A stretch of DNA of 64,000 bases from Riptortus pedestris. Its lineage: Eukaryota; Arthropoda; Insecta; Hemiptera; Alydidae. This document shows, in pieces, positions 43,538-52,626 of the stretch; the stretch's first letter is position 1; each line of letters starts with the position of its first letter. Made by a program: the position numbers and the translations under genes. The notes under the pieces were generated by a model. It saw only the letters and a program-made list of their open reading frames with translations. It had not been told where the DNA came from and searched no databases. The DNA lies in NCBI GenBank assembly GCA_019009955.1, contig CM032233.1, positions 123,956,001-124,020,000 on the forward strand, read 5' to 3'.

Positions 43538-44130
43538 GTCCTCAAGAACAGTAATGTTTAGACAAGTGTAGATTATGCAACAAAGCTTATGAGTCCTTTC
43601 AACACATTACGGCTAGATGTGAAATACTTGCTGGGTTCGAATACCTACTGAGACACAATAACGTGGCAAAAGTATACCATCAAGTTCTAGCAGAGAACTT
43701 CGGCTTGGTAGACAGGAAGGTCGCTTATTATCGCTATAATATGCAAAATGTATTGGAAAAAGATAATGTAAAGATGTATTGGAATGAAACTACGATAACT
43801 GACCATACTGTGCATCATAACTAACCGGATATTCTCATTATTGACAAGATCAATAAGACTGCTGATGTTATTGAGATTGAGATACCCAGTGATGAGAATA
43901 TTCGAAAATCGCATGCCGTAAAATTAAGAAAATATCAAGAATTAGAACTATACAAGCTGAAGTCTGCCATAGTTACGGCTATTATAGTGAGTACAAATGA
44001 ACTAGTGCCAAAAACCACAATAGCAGGCACCAAGAACTTGAATATGCCAACAGAAATTATAAAAGAAGCACAGCAAGTGATACTTCTTGATACTGCCAAA
44101 ATTGTGCGAAATTCTTTTAATTCCCGTTAA
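43538..44130 (+). pseudogene. LINE C-terminal endonuclease-domain relic, copy 1
   Basis: After a frameshift near 43566 the frame reads DKCRLCNKAYESFQHITARC (CxxC-H-C finger), LRHNNVAKVYHQVLAENFGL, VKMYWNETTITDHTVHHN, stop, PDILIIDK, DVIEIEIPSDENIRKSHAVK and KLRKYQELELYKLKS. It ends at its own TAA at 44128. The order of finger, then PD-x(n)-(D/E)I-x-IP, then KYQ-LE, is that of LINE proteins with a restriction-like endonuclease at the C-terminus. There is one in-frame stop and one frameshift; upstream RT is absent. Confidence 0.85.
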
Positions 44131-44318
44131 GATATATCACATTACATACTCCGTATCGGTTGGATTTTCCCCCGATGTGGATTTTACTCCAGTTATCCTG
44201 AGTATAAACCACCCCAATAATAATAAAAATAATTATCGGATTTGACTCCGAGCGGAAGAACAAGGAACCCCATGGTCGTTATTATAGTCGGCTCACGGAT
44301 TAGGAGATAGATAAAAAA
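44131..44318 (+). other. 3' untranslated tail of the copy-1 LINE
   Basis: TCCAGTTATCCTGAGTATAA and ACCACCCCAATAATAATAA resemble the sequence after copy 2 (TTAAACCTGAGAATTAAAAA and ACCATAAAAATAAAT), so it is the conserved LINE 3' end rather than chance. The last 60 bp before copy 2 are unassigned. Confidence 0.6.
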
Positions 44319-45024
44319 ATGTCTGTAGCATGGCTTACGTCGGGAGAGCTATTCTCAGAAATCGAAGAGTTTATAATAGCTATCCTAGACCAAGTTGTAT
44401 CTATTCGAACTTATAGACATCACGTACTGAAAGACAATAGTGTCTCCGATAAGTGTGGAATGTGCAACAAAACATACGAGTTGATTCAGCATATTACTGC
44501 AGGATGCGAAATACTAACAGGAACAGAACATTTATACAGGCATAATAATGTGGAAAAAATATGCCATCAGGCGATAGCTACTAAATTCAGCTTTTCGGAT
44601 AGTGAGGTCCCTTAATATCGTTACATCCCTCAAAAGTTGTTTGGAAAAGTTGATGTAAAAATGTATTGGGATGAAGCGATGATGAACCATACTGTCCATC
44701 ATATGCCTGATATTCTTGTCATTAACAAGGAAAAAAATCATCTGACATCATTGATATCGCTGTCCCAAATGATGAGCATATCCCTATGTCTTACGCCGAA
44801 AAAATAAGAAGTACCAGCATTTAACAATCGAAATAAAAGGTCTTTACAAGCTAGATTCTGTTACTGTCACTGCAGTCGTGATATCAACAAATAGCTTAAT
44901 TCCAAAGACCACAATTAAGGGAACGAACTATCTCACTTTACCTGAGCAATTAATAAGATTGTCACTAAAAGCAGTTTTGTTAGACAATGCCGGAATTGAC
45001 CGTACATTTTTACATCCCCATTAA
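44319..45024 (+). pseudogene. LINE C-terminal endonuclease-domain relic, copy 2
   Basis: Reads AWLTSGELFSEIEEFIIAIL, DQVVSIRTYRHHVLKDNSV, DKCGMCNKTYELIQHITAGC and YRHNNVEKICHQAIATKF, then VDVKMYWDEA, PDILVINKEK and, after a frameshift, DIIDIAVPNDEHIPMS. The WLTSGxL block before the finger is found in the insect members of this LINE group. The protein end at 45022 aligns with that of copy 1. It has a stop after SEVP and at least one frameshift. Confidence 0.85.
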
Positions 45025-45128
45025 ACAATAAATACATATAGCAGTTGGTATCGACCCCCTATAATTAAACACAGTTAAACCTGAGAATTAAAAAACCATA
45101 AAAATAAATAACAATAAAAAAGATCAAT
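45025..45128 (+). other. 3' untranslated tail of the copy-2 LINE
   Basis: AGTTGGTATCGACCCCC, TTAAACCTGAGAATTAAAAA and a run of AATAAA-like words match the tail after copy 1 in order. It ends where the 28-bp array begins. Confidence 0.55.
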
Positions 45129-45761
45129 AAAAATGTTCTTGTGAAGATGAGTGGAGTGCCGCATTCTTGTGAAGATTAGTGCAGTGCCGCGTTCTTGTGA
45201 AGATCAGTGGGGTGCCGCGTTCTTGTGAAGATCAGTGGGGTGCCGCGTTCTTGTGAAGATTAGTGCAGTGCCGCGTTCTTGTGAAGATCAGTGCAGTGTC
45301 GCCGTCTTGTGAAGATGAGTGGAGTGCCGCATTCTTGTGAAGATTAGTGCAGTGTCGCGTTTTTGTGAAGATCAGTGCAGTGTCGCGTTCTTGTGAAGAT
45401 GAGTGGAGTGCCGCATTCTTGTGAAGATTAGTGCAGTGCCGCGTTCTTGTGAAGATCAGTGCAGTGCCGCATTCTTGTGAAGATCAGTGGAGTACCGCGT
45501 TCTTGTGAAGATCAGTGCAGTGCCGTGTATTGACAACTTTAGTGATTCGCGTGATCATAATTTATTGCACTTTGCAATAAGAAGTTAAGTAATCACTGCA
45601 TATTGTGATTGGTAGTGCAGAACAATTTACCAAGTGTGAAAAAATGCGTAGTGCATCGTCAAATAAATTGTGCAGTGATAAAAACGCTAAAGTTTGTGTG
45701 TTTACTTTTGCAATCCGAAAGAGTTCTAATAATCAAAGTTAATTATTTTTGTAATAAACGT

Positions 45762-45768
<7 letters not shown>
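45129..45768 (+). mobile_element. Repeat F, 28-bp array with conserved 3' part
   Basis: Fourteen units of CTTGTGAAGATCAGTGCAGT followed by GCCGCGTT (45138-45529) lead into a unique part: AACTTTAGTGATTC, TTTGCAATAAGAAGTTAAG, AATTGTGCAGTGATAAAAAC, CTAAAGTTTGTGTGTTTACT and TTTTTGTAATAAAC. It ends on (TA)n. The minus copy at 47571-47862 shares the unique part but only about two to three repeat units. The AATAAA signal and form resemble the end of an LTR or retroposon (inference). Confidence 0.8.

Positions 45769-45838
<70 letters not shown>
45769..45838. repeat. (TA)n microsatellite, about 70 bp
   Basis: The longest uninterrupted TA tract in the window, directly after repeat F. Confidence 0.97.
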
Positions 45839-45839
<1 letters not shown>

Positions 45840-46022
45840 TAAATCCTTTATTTGCTCATCTATAAAATTTACTCTTAATATTTGCATAATATATACACAA
45901 AAAAAAACATTGAAAATACAGATACAACATATGCAAACATTATTGATTGGTTGAGGATAATCAACGTTAGCTGAGGGTTGTTGAGTTCGAACCAGTTCTT
46001 ATTTTGTGTTATATATATTATT
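45839..46022. other. Unassigned, probable RTE 3' flank
   Basis: Lies beyond the natural stop of the RTE relic on the minus strand, and may be its 3' untranslated sequence. No other feature. Confidence 0.35.
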
Positions 46023-46406
46023 TTACCAGTTGCTGGATCGATTGCTGACAGTGTGCATTCCCGAGACGCTTCCATTCGTCTCTATAGTAGTCCATGCTGC
46101 TCCACCACAAGTGCGCCCCATCTCTTCGTCCCAATTTTTCATTGGCCTGCCTCTGCTTCTTTTATATTCTCTAGGTGACCAGACTATCATCTCCATGGTC
46201 CAACTATCTTCGTGTCTTCTTATCATATGTACTGTCCATTTCCATTTCCTTAGAAAGAAACATTTAGCAATGTCCTCCAGGTCAGTCCTTATTCCAATCC
46301 AGCCCTTCGTTCTGTGTTCTTTTTTACTAATGATGAGCATATATCATTCCATACTTCGTTGCGTTGTAAGCATCTTTTCTATAACTTTTTTTGTCAGTCT
46401 CCAGGC

Positions 46407-46409
<3 letters not shown>
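46020..46409 (-). pseudogene. RTE-type endonuclease/reverse transcriptase C-terminal relic
   Basis: The minus frame reads AWRLTKKVIEKMLTTQRSME, stop, YMLIISKKEHRTK, IRTDLEDIAKCFFLRKWKW, TVHMIRRHEDSW and SPREYKRSRGRPMKNWDEEM. This matches the QRAMER-LGI, KWxWxGHxxRR and KRxxGRPxxRWxD blocks that end RTE-like LINE proteins. A single in-frame TGA after RSME breaks an otherwise continuous frame of about 125 codons, so it is one of the younger relics. The 5' side ends at (TA)n. Confidence 0.85.
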
Positions 46410-46455
<46 letters not shown>

Positions 46456-46530
46456 CCACACATATACATGAAACCGCCCAAATCAATGGCCTTTAATTGG
46501 ATTCATGTTCACAAATAAATAAATAAATAA

Positions 46531-46568
<38 letters not shown>
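46410..46568. repeat. (TA)n, short spacer, (AAAT)n and (TA)n
   Basis: 46410-46456 and 46536-46568 are TA-rich. 46515-46537 is (AAAT)n, resembling a LINE tail. Overlapping frames of 60-170 codons in this area are artefacts. Confidence 0.85.
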
Positions 46569-46570
<2 letters not shown>

Positions 46571-46952
46571 TGGTTAATAACGGTTGTGGATGTAAAAAGT
46601 GTTTGTATTTGAGTGTTGGGCACCAAAGGATTTGTTTGGGGAAAGGGCAGGTAAGGAGAAGGGCTGTCTTAGGAGAGCTTAGCTTCACGAAGGCTGGCCT
46701 TAATCCTAGGCTTCCAGGGGGATTCGCAGTATGCAAGCTGCCGGGTTAGACTCTCATTTACACCTCTCTCATTATACAATATCAGCCCTTTATTTGCATA
46801 CGGTCTAAAAATAACTCATAAAAATATGTAATTAAGATACACCCGTATTAAAGGGGGCTTGGACTTGAGAAGAGGGAATGTTCGTCTGGCAGATGCTGGG
46901 AAAACATAGCAGATTTCCTAAGTGCGGGAATATGGTCATCTACAATTCTGTT
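46569..46952. other. Unassigned stretch with a family A scrap
   Basis: 46569-46760 is GC-richer and unassigned. ATAGCAGATTTCCTAAGTGC near 46907 is a family A 5' cap remnant in plus orientation. Confidence 0.4.
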
Positions 46953-47087
46953 TTATTAGATTTCTTTTAGGGGAAATCAGCTATTGAGGTTGTATTCATG
47001 ACCTCCTAAATAAATGAATATCCTCAAAAGACCATTGATCCTACATGGGTGATGGTGAAAATTACACAGGTTCAAAATTATATATAT

Positions 47088-47321
47088 CGTAAAACTCCCC
47101 AACTTTGTGACAGGCTCCCAACTTTGTGACGCTCAAGATTTTGGGCATACAGAGCACTCTAGCGGCCCTGGGGATAAATACTTACTTACAAACAGGTGCC
47201 GCAACCTCTGGGATTCATTTCGGATCTTAAGATTATTCCCCAGAGCCGCTAGAGTGCTCTTATGCCAAAAATCTTGAGTGTCACAAAGTTGGGAGCCTGC
47301 CACAAAGTTAGGGAGTTTTAC

Positions 47322-47322
<1 letters not shown>
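47088..47322. mobile_element. MITE M2, 235 bp with about 95-bp TIRs
   Basis: CGTAAAACTCCCCAACTTTG at the left is mirrored at the right (CAAAGTTAGGGAGTTTTACG). Complementarity runs through CAAGATTTTGGGCAT and GCACTCTAGCGGC to about 95 bp per side, and CCCAACTTTGTGAC is itself repeated in each arm. It is inserted in TA repeats of a family A copy. Superfamily unknown; a TA target would fit Tc1/mariner. Confidence 0.9.
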
Positions 47323-47381
<59 letters not shown>

Positions 47382-47570
47382 TGTAATGGATATTTAAGTA
47401 TTTTATATTAGATCAAGCTCAAATCGGACCAGTGGCCGGGAGGGGGTTTAGAGGGATAATTTCAAAAATTGGAAATATCTCTGTTATTACAAGGCCGATC
47501 AAAAAATTGTATATAAACAATTATATTGTAAATTAAATTATCTATAAATGTTGTTATAGACATATTATTA

Positions 47571-47862
47571 AGTTTCTTACAAAAATAATAAACATTGAGT
47601 ATTAGAGTTCTTTTAGATTGCAAAATTAAACACACAAGCATTAGAGTTTTTATCAGTGAAAAATTTATTGAGAAAGCAATACACACTTGGTAAATAATTC
47701 TTAACTACTACTTACAGTATGCACCGATAACTTCAATTCTTATTGCACAGTACAATAACTCAGGAATCACTGGAGATCACAAAACACTGGAGAGAACTGA
47801 TCTTCACAAAGAACACGGGACTGCACTGATCTTCACAAAAACTCAGCACTGCACTGTAACTA
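47571..47862 (-). mobile_element. Repeat F, second copy
   Basis: The reverse complement matches 45470-45765 in order: TTTTTGTGAAGATCAGTGCA, TGTGCAATAAGAATTGAAG, CTGATAAAAACTCTAATGCT, TTGTGTGTTTAATTTTGCAA and TTATTTTTGTAAGAAAC. Only two to three degenerate 28-bp units are present. Confidence 0.8.
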
Positions 47863-48012
47863 AAATGTCCGTCACGTGGGGGCAGATTTCTCATACCGTT
47901 TATATTTATTTACGGTGGTGTTAAGATTTGCCAATAAGCAGATTTCTCTGTTGCAAAATTTCACGTGGGAAATCTGCTTAGTTTACGCAGACCCTGAGTG
48001 ATAGACTTTTGT

Positions 48013-48564
48013 TATTTGAGCTCTCTAGAGCATAATGCATTTTTTTTATTAGTTATTGAGCGACTAATATTGAGTGTGTGATATGACGTCATTGAGTGAG
48101 GTGATGGTGGGACGGGGGTGGCAAGAGGGGTTGGGGTGCAATTAGAGATGGGTTGAGGGTGGAATCTTTGCCTGTTTGCCAGCCTCCTCCCAGCTAATCC
48201 TTTATAAGAGCTCTGCTAACATTTTTGCCAAATGGTCCGAAAAGGCAACAGCCTCCCCTAGCTATTTATCGTCAAGCCTCTCCTGCATTTATTATCCCCT
48301 TTCCCACCCGCTCAACCGCCACCCCCCTAAACCCTAGATGAATAGTGGGACATTTTTAGACCACACTTTACCCTCTTTCCACTATTTAAACACACACGCG
48401 CGCGCGCGCTGTCCGTCTAAAGTTTAAAATTACCAGAAATATTTGTAATCCTTTTTGTAGGTTAATTAATTCCTTTTGTGCGAAGTAAAGGAAGTGTTTC
48501 CTACCTCGAAAATTCTCGGTTCTAAGATTTCGTCGGAATTCTCGGTTCGGCCTTCCCTGTACCC
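48013..48564. other. Unassigned GC-richer stretch with (CG)n
   Basis: Includes CACACACGCGCGCGCGCGCT at about 48391-48410, unusual in this AT-rich window. 48420-48560 (TCTCGGTTCTAAGATTTCG, ATTCTCGGTTCGGCC) is an internal near-repeat of CTCGGTTC. No gene was supported. Confidence 0.4.
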
Positions 48565-49040
48565 ATTTTAGCATATTTCCCTTCAGTAAATTCAGCTATT
48601 GAGCTTGCACTAATGAAGCGATTTTCAAACAATTTTTTCAAATATCCACATCCTACCTACGAGTAGGAGACGACGAAAACGATGTCCGTTCAAAACTATA
48701 TATATTTGTCTGTTAACGCTCTAGGGATCGCACTTTTTGATTGATCGCTACCAAACTCGAAAGTTCTACGTTTTATGTTACAAAAAACATCGAGTACGTT
48801 ATCGACAAAAATCGGTCAAGTGGGAGTGGGTTACGATCACAAAATATCTCTGTTATTATACGTTGTAGCGAAAAATTGTATAAAACAAATCTTAATTCAA
48901 ATTTAAAGTTCTTTACATATTGTGCTATACATGTTTCCTCTATCTTGAGTATTACGCGATATATTTGCAGTTTTCACCCATCAGTAAACCTCCAATTGTA
49001 GTAGTCAAATGTTATTAATAAGCGAATATATAACGAAAAG
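48565..49040 (-). mobile_element. Family A, 3' cap to beta module
   Basis: ATTTTAGCATATTTCCCTTC, TTCAGCTATTGAGCTTGCAC, GATGTCCGTTCAAAACTATA, core (TTTGTCTGTTAACGCTCTAG onward), and TAAACCTCCAATTGTAG. The 5' end is missing. It is notably diverged, hence old. Confidence 0.82.
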
Positions 49041-49133
49041 TCTTATTCCATATAATTCATTATATTAAAGAGTTAACTACACTATTAACCATATAATTCA
49101 TTATAGTAAAGAAATTCGTTTTCATATTTATTA

Positions 49134-49179
<46 letters not shown>

Positions 49180-49266
49180 CTATTTCTCGTTGGCATTATG
49201 AACCTTTAAGGTCTTTTCCGCCCTCGAAGGGACTCGTGGGATTCGTGGGGGCTTTCACTCATCGGA
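49041..49266. other. Short unassigned stretch with (TA)n
   Basis: ACCATATAATTCATTATA repeats twice near 49048-49106. (TA)n at 49146-49171. No other feature. Confidence 0.4.
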
Positions 49267-49511
49267 TTTTAGCTGATTTTCCTTAAAGGAAATCAGCTAT
49301 TGTGGTCGTACTCATGACGCGATTTTCGAAAAAAAAAATTCCTCAAATGTTCATCAATCCTACCCGGGAGGTGACGAAAATGAGGCCCGTTCAAAATTGA
49401 ATAGAACCATTCTTATTGCAATTAAAATGTACTATAAATATTATTATGTACATTTATGCTTTATCTCGAATATTAACCAAGATATTTGCATTTTTCATTG
49501 TTCAGCCTTCA

Positions 49512-50126
49512 TTTATTTATTTATTTGAGAAGCCGCTACAATGGCGATTCATCTTTTGACATATGGAAATATAATTTTACAAAATTAGATAAATATTAAA
49601 AATTTTACAATGCTAAATGTTATAAATGTACAAAATGGCGATTTTTAACATGCTAAAATATAATTTCACAAAATTAAATAAATATTAAAATTTTTACACA
49701 GCTAACATTTACAAATGTATAAAATGGACAAAACTAAATATAAATTGTTACTATATTTACAACAAAAGGAAAAAAAAACAAAATAAAAATAAAACAAACA
49801 AAAAAAACTAAAAGAAAAACTATAAATAGTTAAACTGGAAGAAGGCAAAACTTATATTCCACAGTGGTTGCTATATATAACCTTCATAATTGTAGATAAT
49901 AGCTGTTATATTTCATCAAATAATCCATTATTTCTTAAATACTTAAAAACACCATCTATAAATTGGCTACTGTCGGCCAGTAGTTCGCATACATTTGTGG
50001 GCCATGAGTACGTTTTTACTTGTGTGCAGTCAGTCAGTATGTGTTTTACAGTCACCGTTCTGTTGCAGTAGCGACATATAGGTTCATCTTGTCTGCTCAT
50101 TAGATATGAATATATTTTATGAATAT
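49512..50126 (-). mobile_element. 5'-truncated LINE with 11-bp target duplication
   Basis: TTCAGCCTTCA flanks both sides (49501-49511, 50127-50137). The minus strand carries an open C-terminal frame of 64 codons (50100-49906) with CRYCNRTVTVKHILTDC, a CxxC-H-C finger, and ELLADSSQFIDGVF, related to the relic at 4690-5400. A 3' untranslated region of about 390 bp ends CAAATAAATAAATAAAT. No stop before its end, so it is a comparatively recent truncated insertion. Confidence 0.9.
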
Positions 50127-50534
50127 TTCAGCCTTCAGCAAACCCCCACTTCCACTCATTTTACATACTACTCTGTTATATAATAAACAACTTTATTCGA
50201 AGCTTAAGTACCAAATTTTGTTTTTAAATAACCTTTATTATACGAGATACATGCCAATACGTTCTGCTGATCACCCCTTTCCCCTTCAGTACTTAGATTA
50301 CTAAAATTTGAGTAATTGAGATAAAAATGATTCTGATTCATTATAAATTACAGTATTAGATACAGATAATAGTTTTCTATGAAATTAATTTGTTTTATTC
50401 TGGTATATTTCAGTAATTCCTTTTTTTTCCGGTGAAGGATATTTCTATCTCTAGATCTATATTTCTTTCTAGATATGAGATTCTGGCTGACTAGTTTGTT
50501 TACAAATCAGACAGTTTCCGTTGAGAGGTTATTA

Positions 50535-50732
50535 TTATTATTTATTAACGTCCACTTTTTGCAACTCAGGCTAATTGGGACGGGTTATCTACAGGTTACC
50601 ACCCTTTTTAGCCAGGGTGGGACTTAGGATGTTATTTAATGAATTTCACTAAATAAGTTCCTTTGCCCATGCGGGAATCGAACTCGCCACTCTAGGTTTA
50701 CCATGTGAGAGTAAGGTTATCTAGGTTTACCA
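50535..50732 (-). mobile_element. SINE S1 with 14-bp target duplication
   Basis: TTGAGAGGTTATTA occurs at 50521-50534 and 50733-50746. The minus strand shows box B (GGCGAGTTCGATTCCCGC), TCCCACCCTGGCTAAAAAGG and the tail GACGTTAATAAATAATAATA. The box A head is replaced by a short repeat of GGTAAACCTAGAT, so it is 5' truncated. Confidence 0.92.
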
Positions 50733-50897
50733 TTGAGAGGTTATTAAAATTGACCGAAATATTTGTCATTAGCGTTAATATTTATTCATTTAATATTCAA
50801 GGTGGTGTTAAGTGTTATCAGTATGTAAATTAATCTTTTGTAAAATTTCACGTTGGGAAATCTGCTTAGTTTACGCAGTTCCTGCTTGTCGGACTTG

Positions 50898-51359
50898 TAC
50901 CGAAGAGTTAAAGGCAATGGGAGTGGAGCTAGCTATAACGGGAGCTGCCGACTTATAAATGGGGCTGAGGAGAGCCACTTCCTCCTATATCCACAGCAGC
51001 CAACCTTCTCAATATTCCAGCACAGCTTTTTTTATTTTTATTTTTTATTTTTTGACTAGCTATTGTAGGCAGGAGTGGAGTGACGATACCCTCAGGCAGT
51101 TTTTCAATATTAAATGAGCTCTTATTCACTTAAGCTGTTTGCTCAAGGCTCTGCTTTCCCTCCTATAAAACTCCACGGCTCACATTTACTTGAAAAAGGA
51201 AAGAGCCCCAATCGCAGTCACTCCACCCCCAACCCCCTTAACCTCTCAAGTGTTCCTCTGTAAATAACTAATTTTCATTATTTATCAGCCCCTATTATTT
51301 CCAGATTTTTGAGCAAAGTTGTGCGCATTTAGTACCCTAACTTTTAAATATGGTCGAGA
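50898..51359. other. Unassigned stretch
   Basis: GC-richer than its surroundings. AGGAGTGGAGTGACGAT near 51072 and ATCGCAGTCACTCCACCCCC near 51212 form an imperfect inverted pair about 150 bp apart. No gene supported. Confidence 0.4.
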
Positions 51360-51794
51360 AAAAAGTCAAACACGTAGGGTCTTCGTAAACTAAGCATATT
51401 TAAGGCTGAGATTACAATAACCTGTATAAATATCTGGAATAGAAATTATTCTGATTCATTTGAAATTACTCCAATAGCTATAGTAAATAGTTTTCAATAA
51501 AATTGATATGTTGTATTCAGATATATTTCATTAATTGTACATCTTTCCCGTCTAGATTAATTCTATCTATTCAGCGCTGCGAAGATGGCTGCCGTGTTTG
51601 TTTACAATTCAGACGCTTTCTGATGTAGATATTATTGACTTGTAAATTTACTGAATGATTTCTTATTACCATCTGTATTTATTCCCTTATCATTTACGGT
51701 GGTGTCACCTGTATGTAGATTTATCTGTTGTAAACCTTTCCGTGGAAAAACTGCTTACTTTTACGCATCCCCTGTGTGACGGAGTTTTTTCTAT
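51360..51794. mobile_element. Family A 5' pieces in both orientations
   Basis: 51360-51405 is a plus 5' cap (AAAAAAGTCAAACACGTAGG, TAAACTAAGCATATT). 51430-51794 is a minus long-form extension ending at a 5' cap (GAAAAACTGCTTACTTTTAC, CATCCCCTGTGTGACGGAG). Confidence 0.75.
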
Positions 51795-52020
51795 TAAGCA
51801 ACAATATTATATCATTACTATTTTTTATTATAATCATATTTAAAAATTTATATAGATGAATGTCTTATTATGAACGGTAACATACGTCACGCGTGCTAAC
51901 GGTATATACCAAGCACTTTGTAAGTTATTATGTATTTCTGAAATAGTTGTAATGTAATTTACTGGAAAATGAATTTACTTTACATTACGGAGGAGATTTT
52001 TCGCCTGCTCGTATAAGACA
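51795..52020. other. Unassigned AT-rich gap
   Basis: No feature recognised. Confidence 0.3.
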
Positions 52021-52028
52021 CTAGTGAC

Positions 52029-52087
<59 letters not shown>

Positions 52088-52232
52088 TAAATATATATCT
52101 GTGTGTGTGAGTAAATTTGGAACGGACCTAATTTTCGTCATCTCCTATTTAGGATCGTTAGACAAGAAGAAATTTATATGAAAATTGCGTCATGAGTACA
52201 ACCTCAATAGCAGAATTCCCTTGAGGATAATT
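52021..52232 (+). mobile_element. Family A 3' end with (TA)n
   Basis: (TA)n with interruptions at 52028-52098, then GGAACGGACCTAATTTTCGT, TTGCGTCATGAGTACAACCT and a degraded tip. The 5' part is missing. Confidence 0.8.
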
Positions 52233-52626
52233 GTTCAGGGAGGATATTATCTTCCTCCAGGAGTGGACTGTATTTAATGAAGAAACAATGAGTGATTGAA
52301 TTGAAATAAAGGAGGTGTAGTATAATAAATAGCTCTTAGACATAGAGGTTGTGCTCATATACTGACAAAGCTGGGATGTGACGAAGGATAAGGATTGTGG
52401 GTGAAAATTGATTTTTACTATATTTTTATTAAATTTGAAAGGGTTTTGGAGAGTGGAGTCTAGGTGGTTGCCTGGGGAGAGCTTCTCTATACGATTCCCG
52501 CAGGGCTAAAATCAAAATTGACAGCGAAAGGAAATTGAAATATGGAGAGGAGCCTCTAAGATAAAAGGTGATCAAATAGTTCTCCTTATATAAGTCCTCC
52601 TTATATAAGGGTAGTTGTACTTTCTA
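52233..52626. other. Unassigned gap before the 29-bp array
   Basis: Contains a short direct repeat, CTCCTTATATAAG, at 52582-52610. No gene supported. Confidence 0.35.

Larger units (their letters stand above)
46953..48012 (-). mobile_element. Family A carrying MITE M2 and repeat F
   Basis: 3' tip TTAGATTTCTTTTAGGGGAA and cap to GGTTCAAAATTATATATA. MITE M2 at 47088-47322 follows, then (TA)n, core (GGACCAGTGGCCGGGAGGGG to CTATAAATGTTGTTATAGAC), repeat F at 47571-47862, and a 5' end at 47895-48012 (CACGTGGGAAATCTGCTTAG, CGCAGACCCTGAGTGATAGA). Whether the last piece belongs to the same copy is inferred. Confidence 0.75.
49267..50897 (-). mobile_element. Family A long form, hosting a LINE and a SINE
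   Basis: Tip TTTTAGCTGATTTTCCTTAA, cap to GAGGCCCGTTCAAAATTG, then a deletion of the microsatellite and half the core. The beta module and long extension (TTACAGTATTAGATACAGAT, TTTGTTTACAAATCAGACAG) continue to the 5' cap GGGAAATCTGCTTAGTTTAC. The LINE at 49512-50126 and the SINE at 50535-50732 each interrupt it with target duplications. Confidence 0.88.

Noticed and set aside
45978..46518. 170-codon plus-strand frame
   Set aside because: It is antisense to a recognisable RTE relic on the minus strand and runs on through a TA microsatellite.
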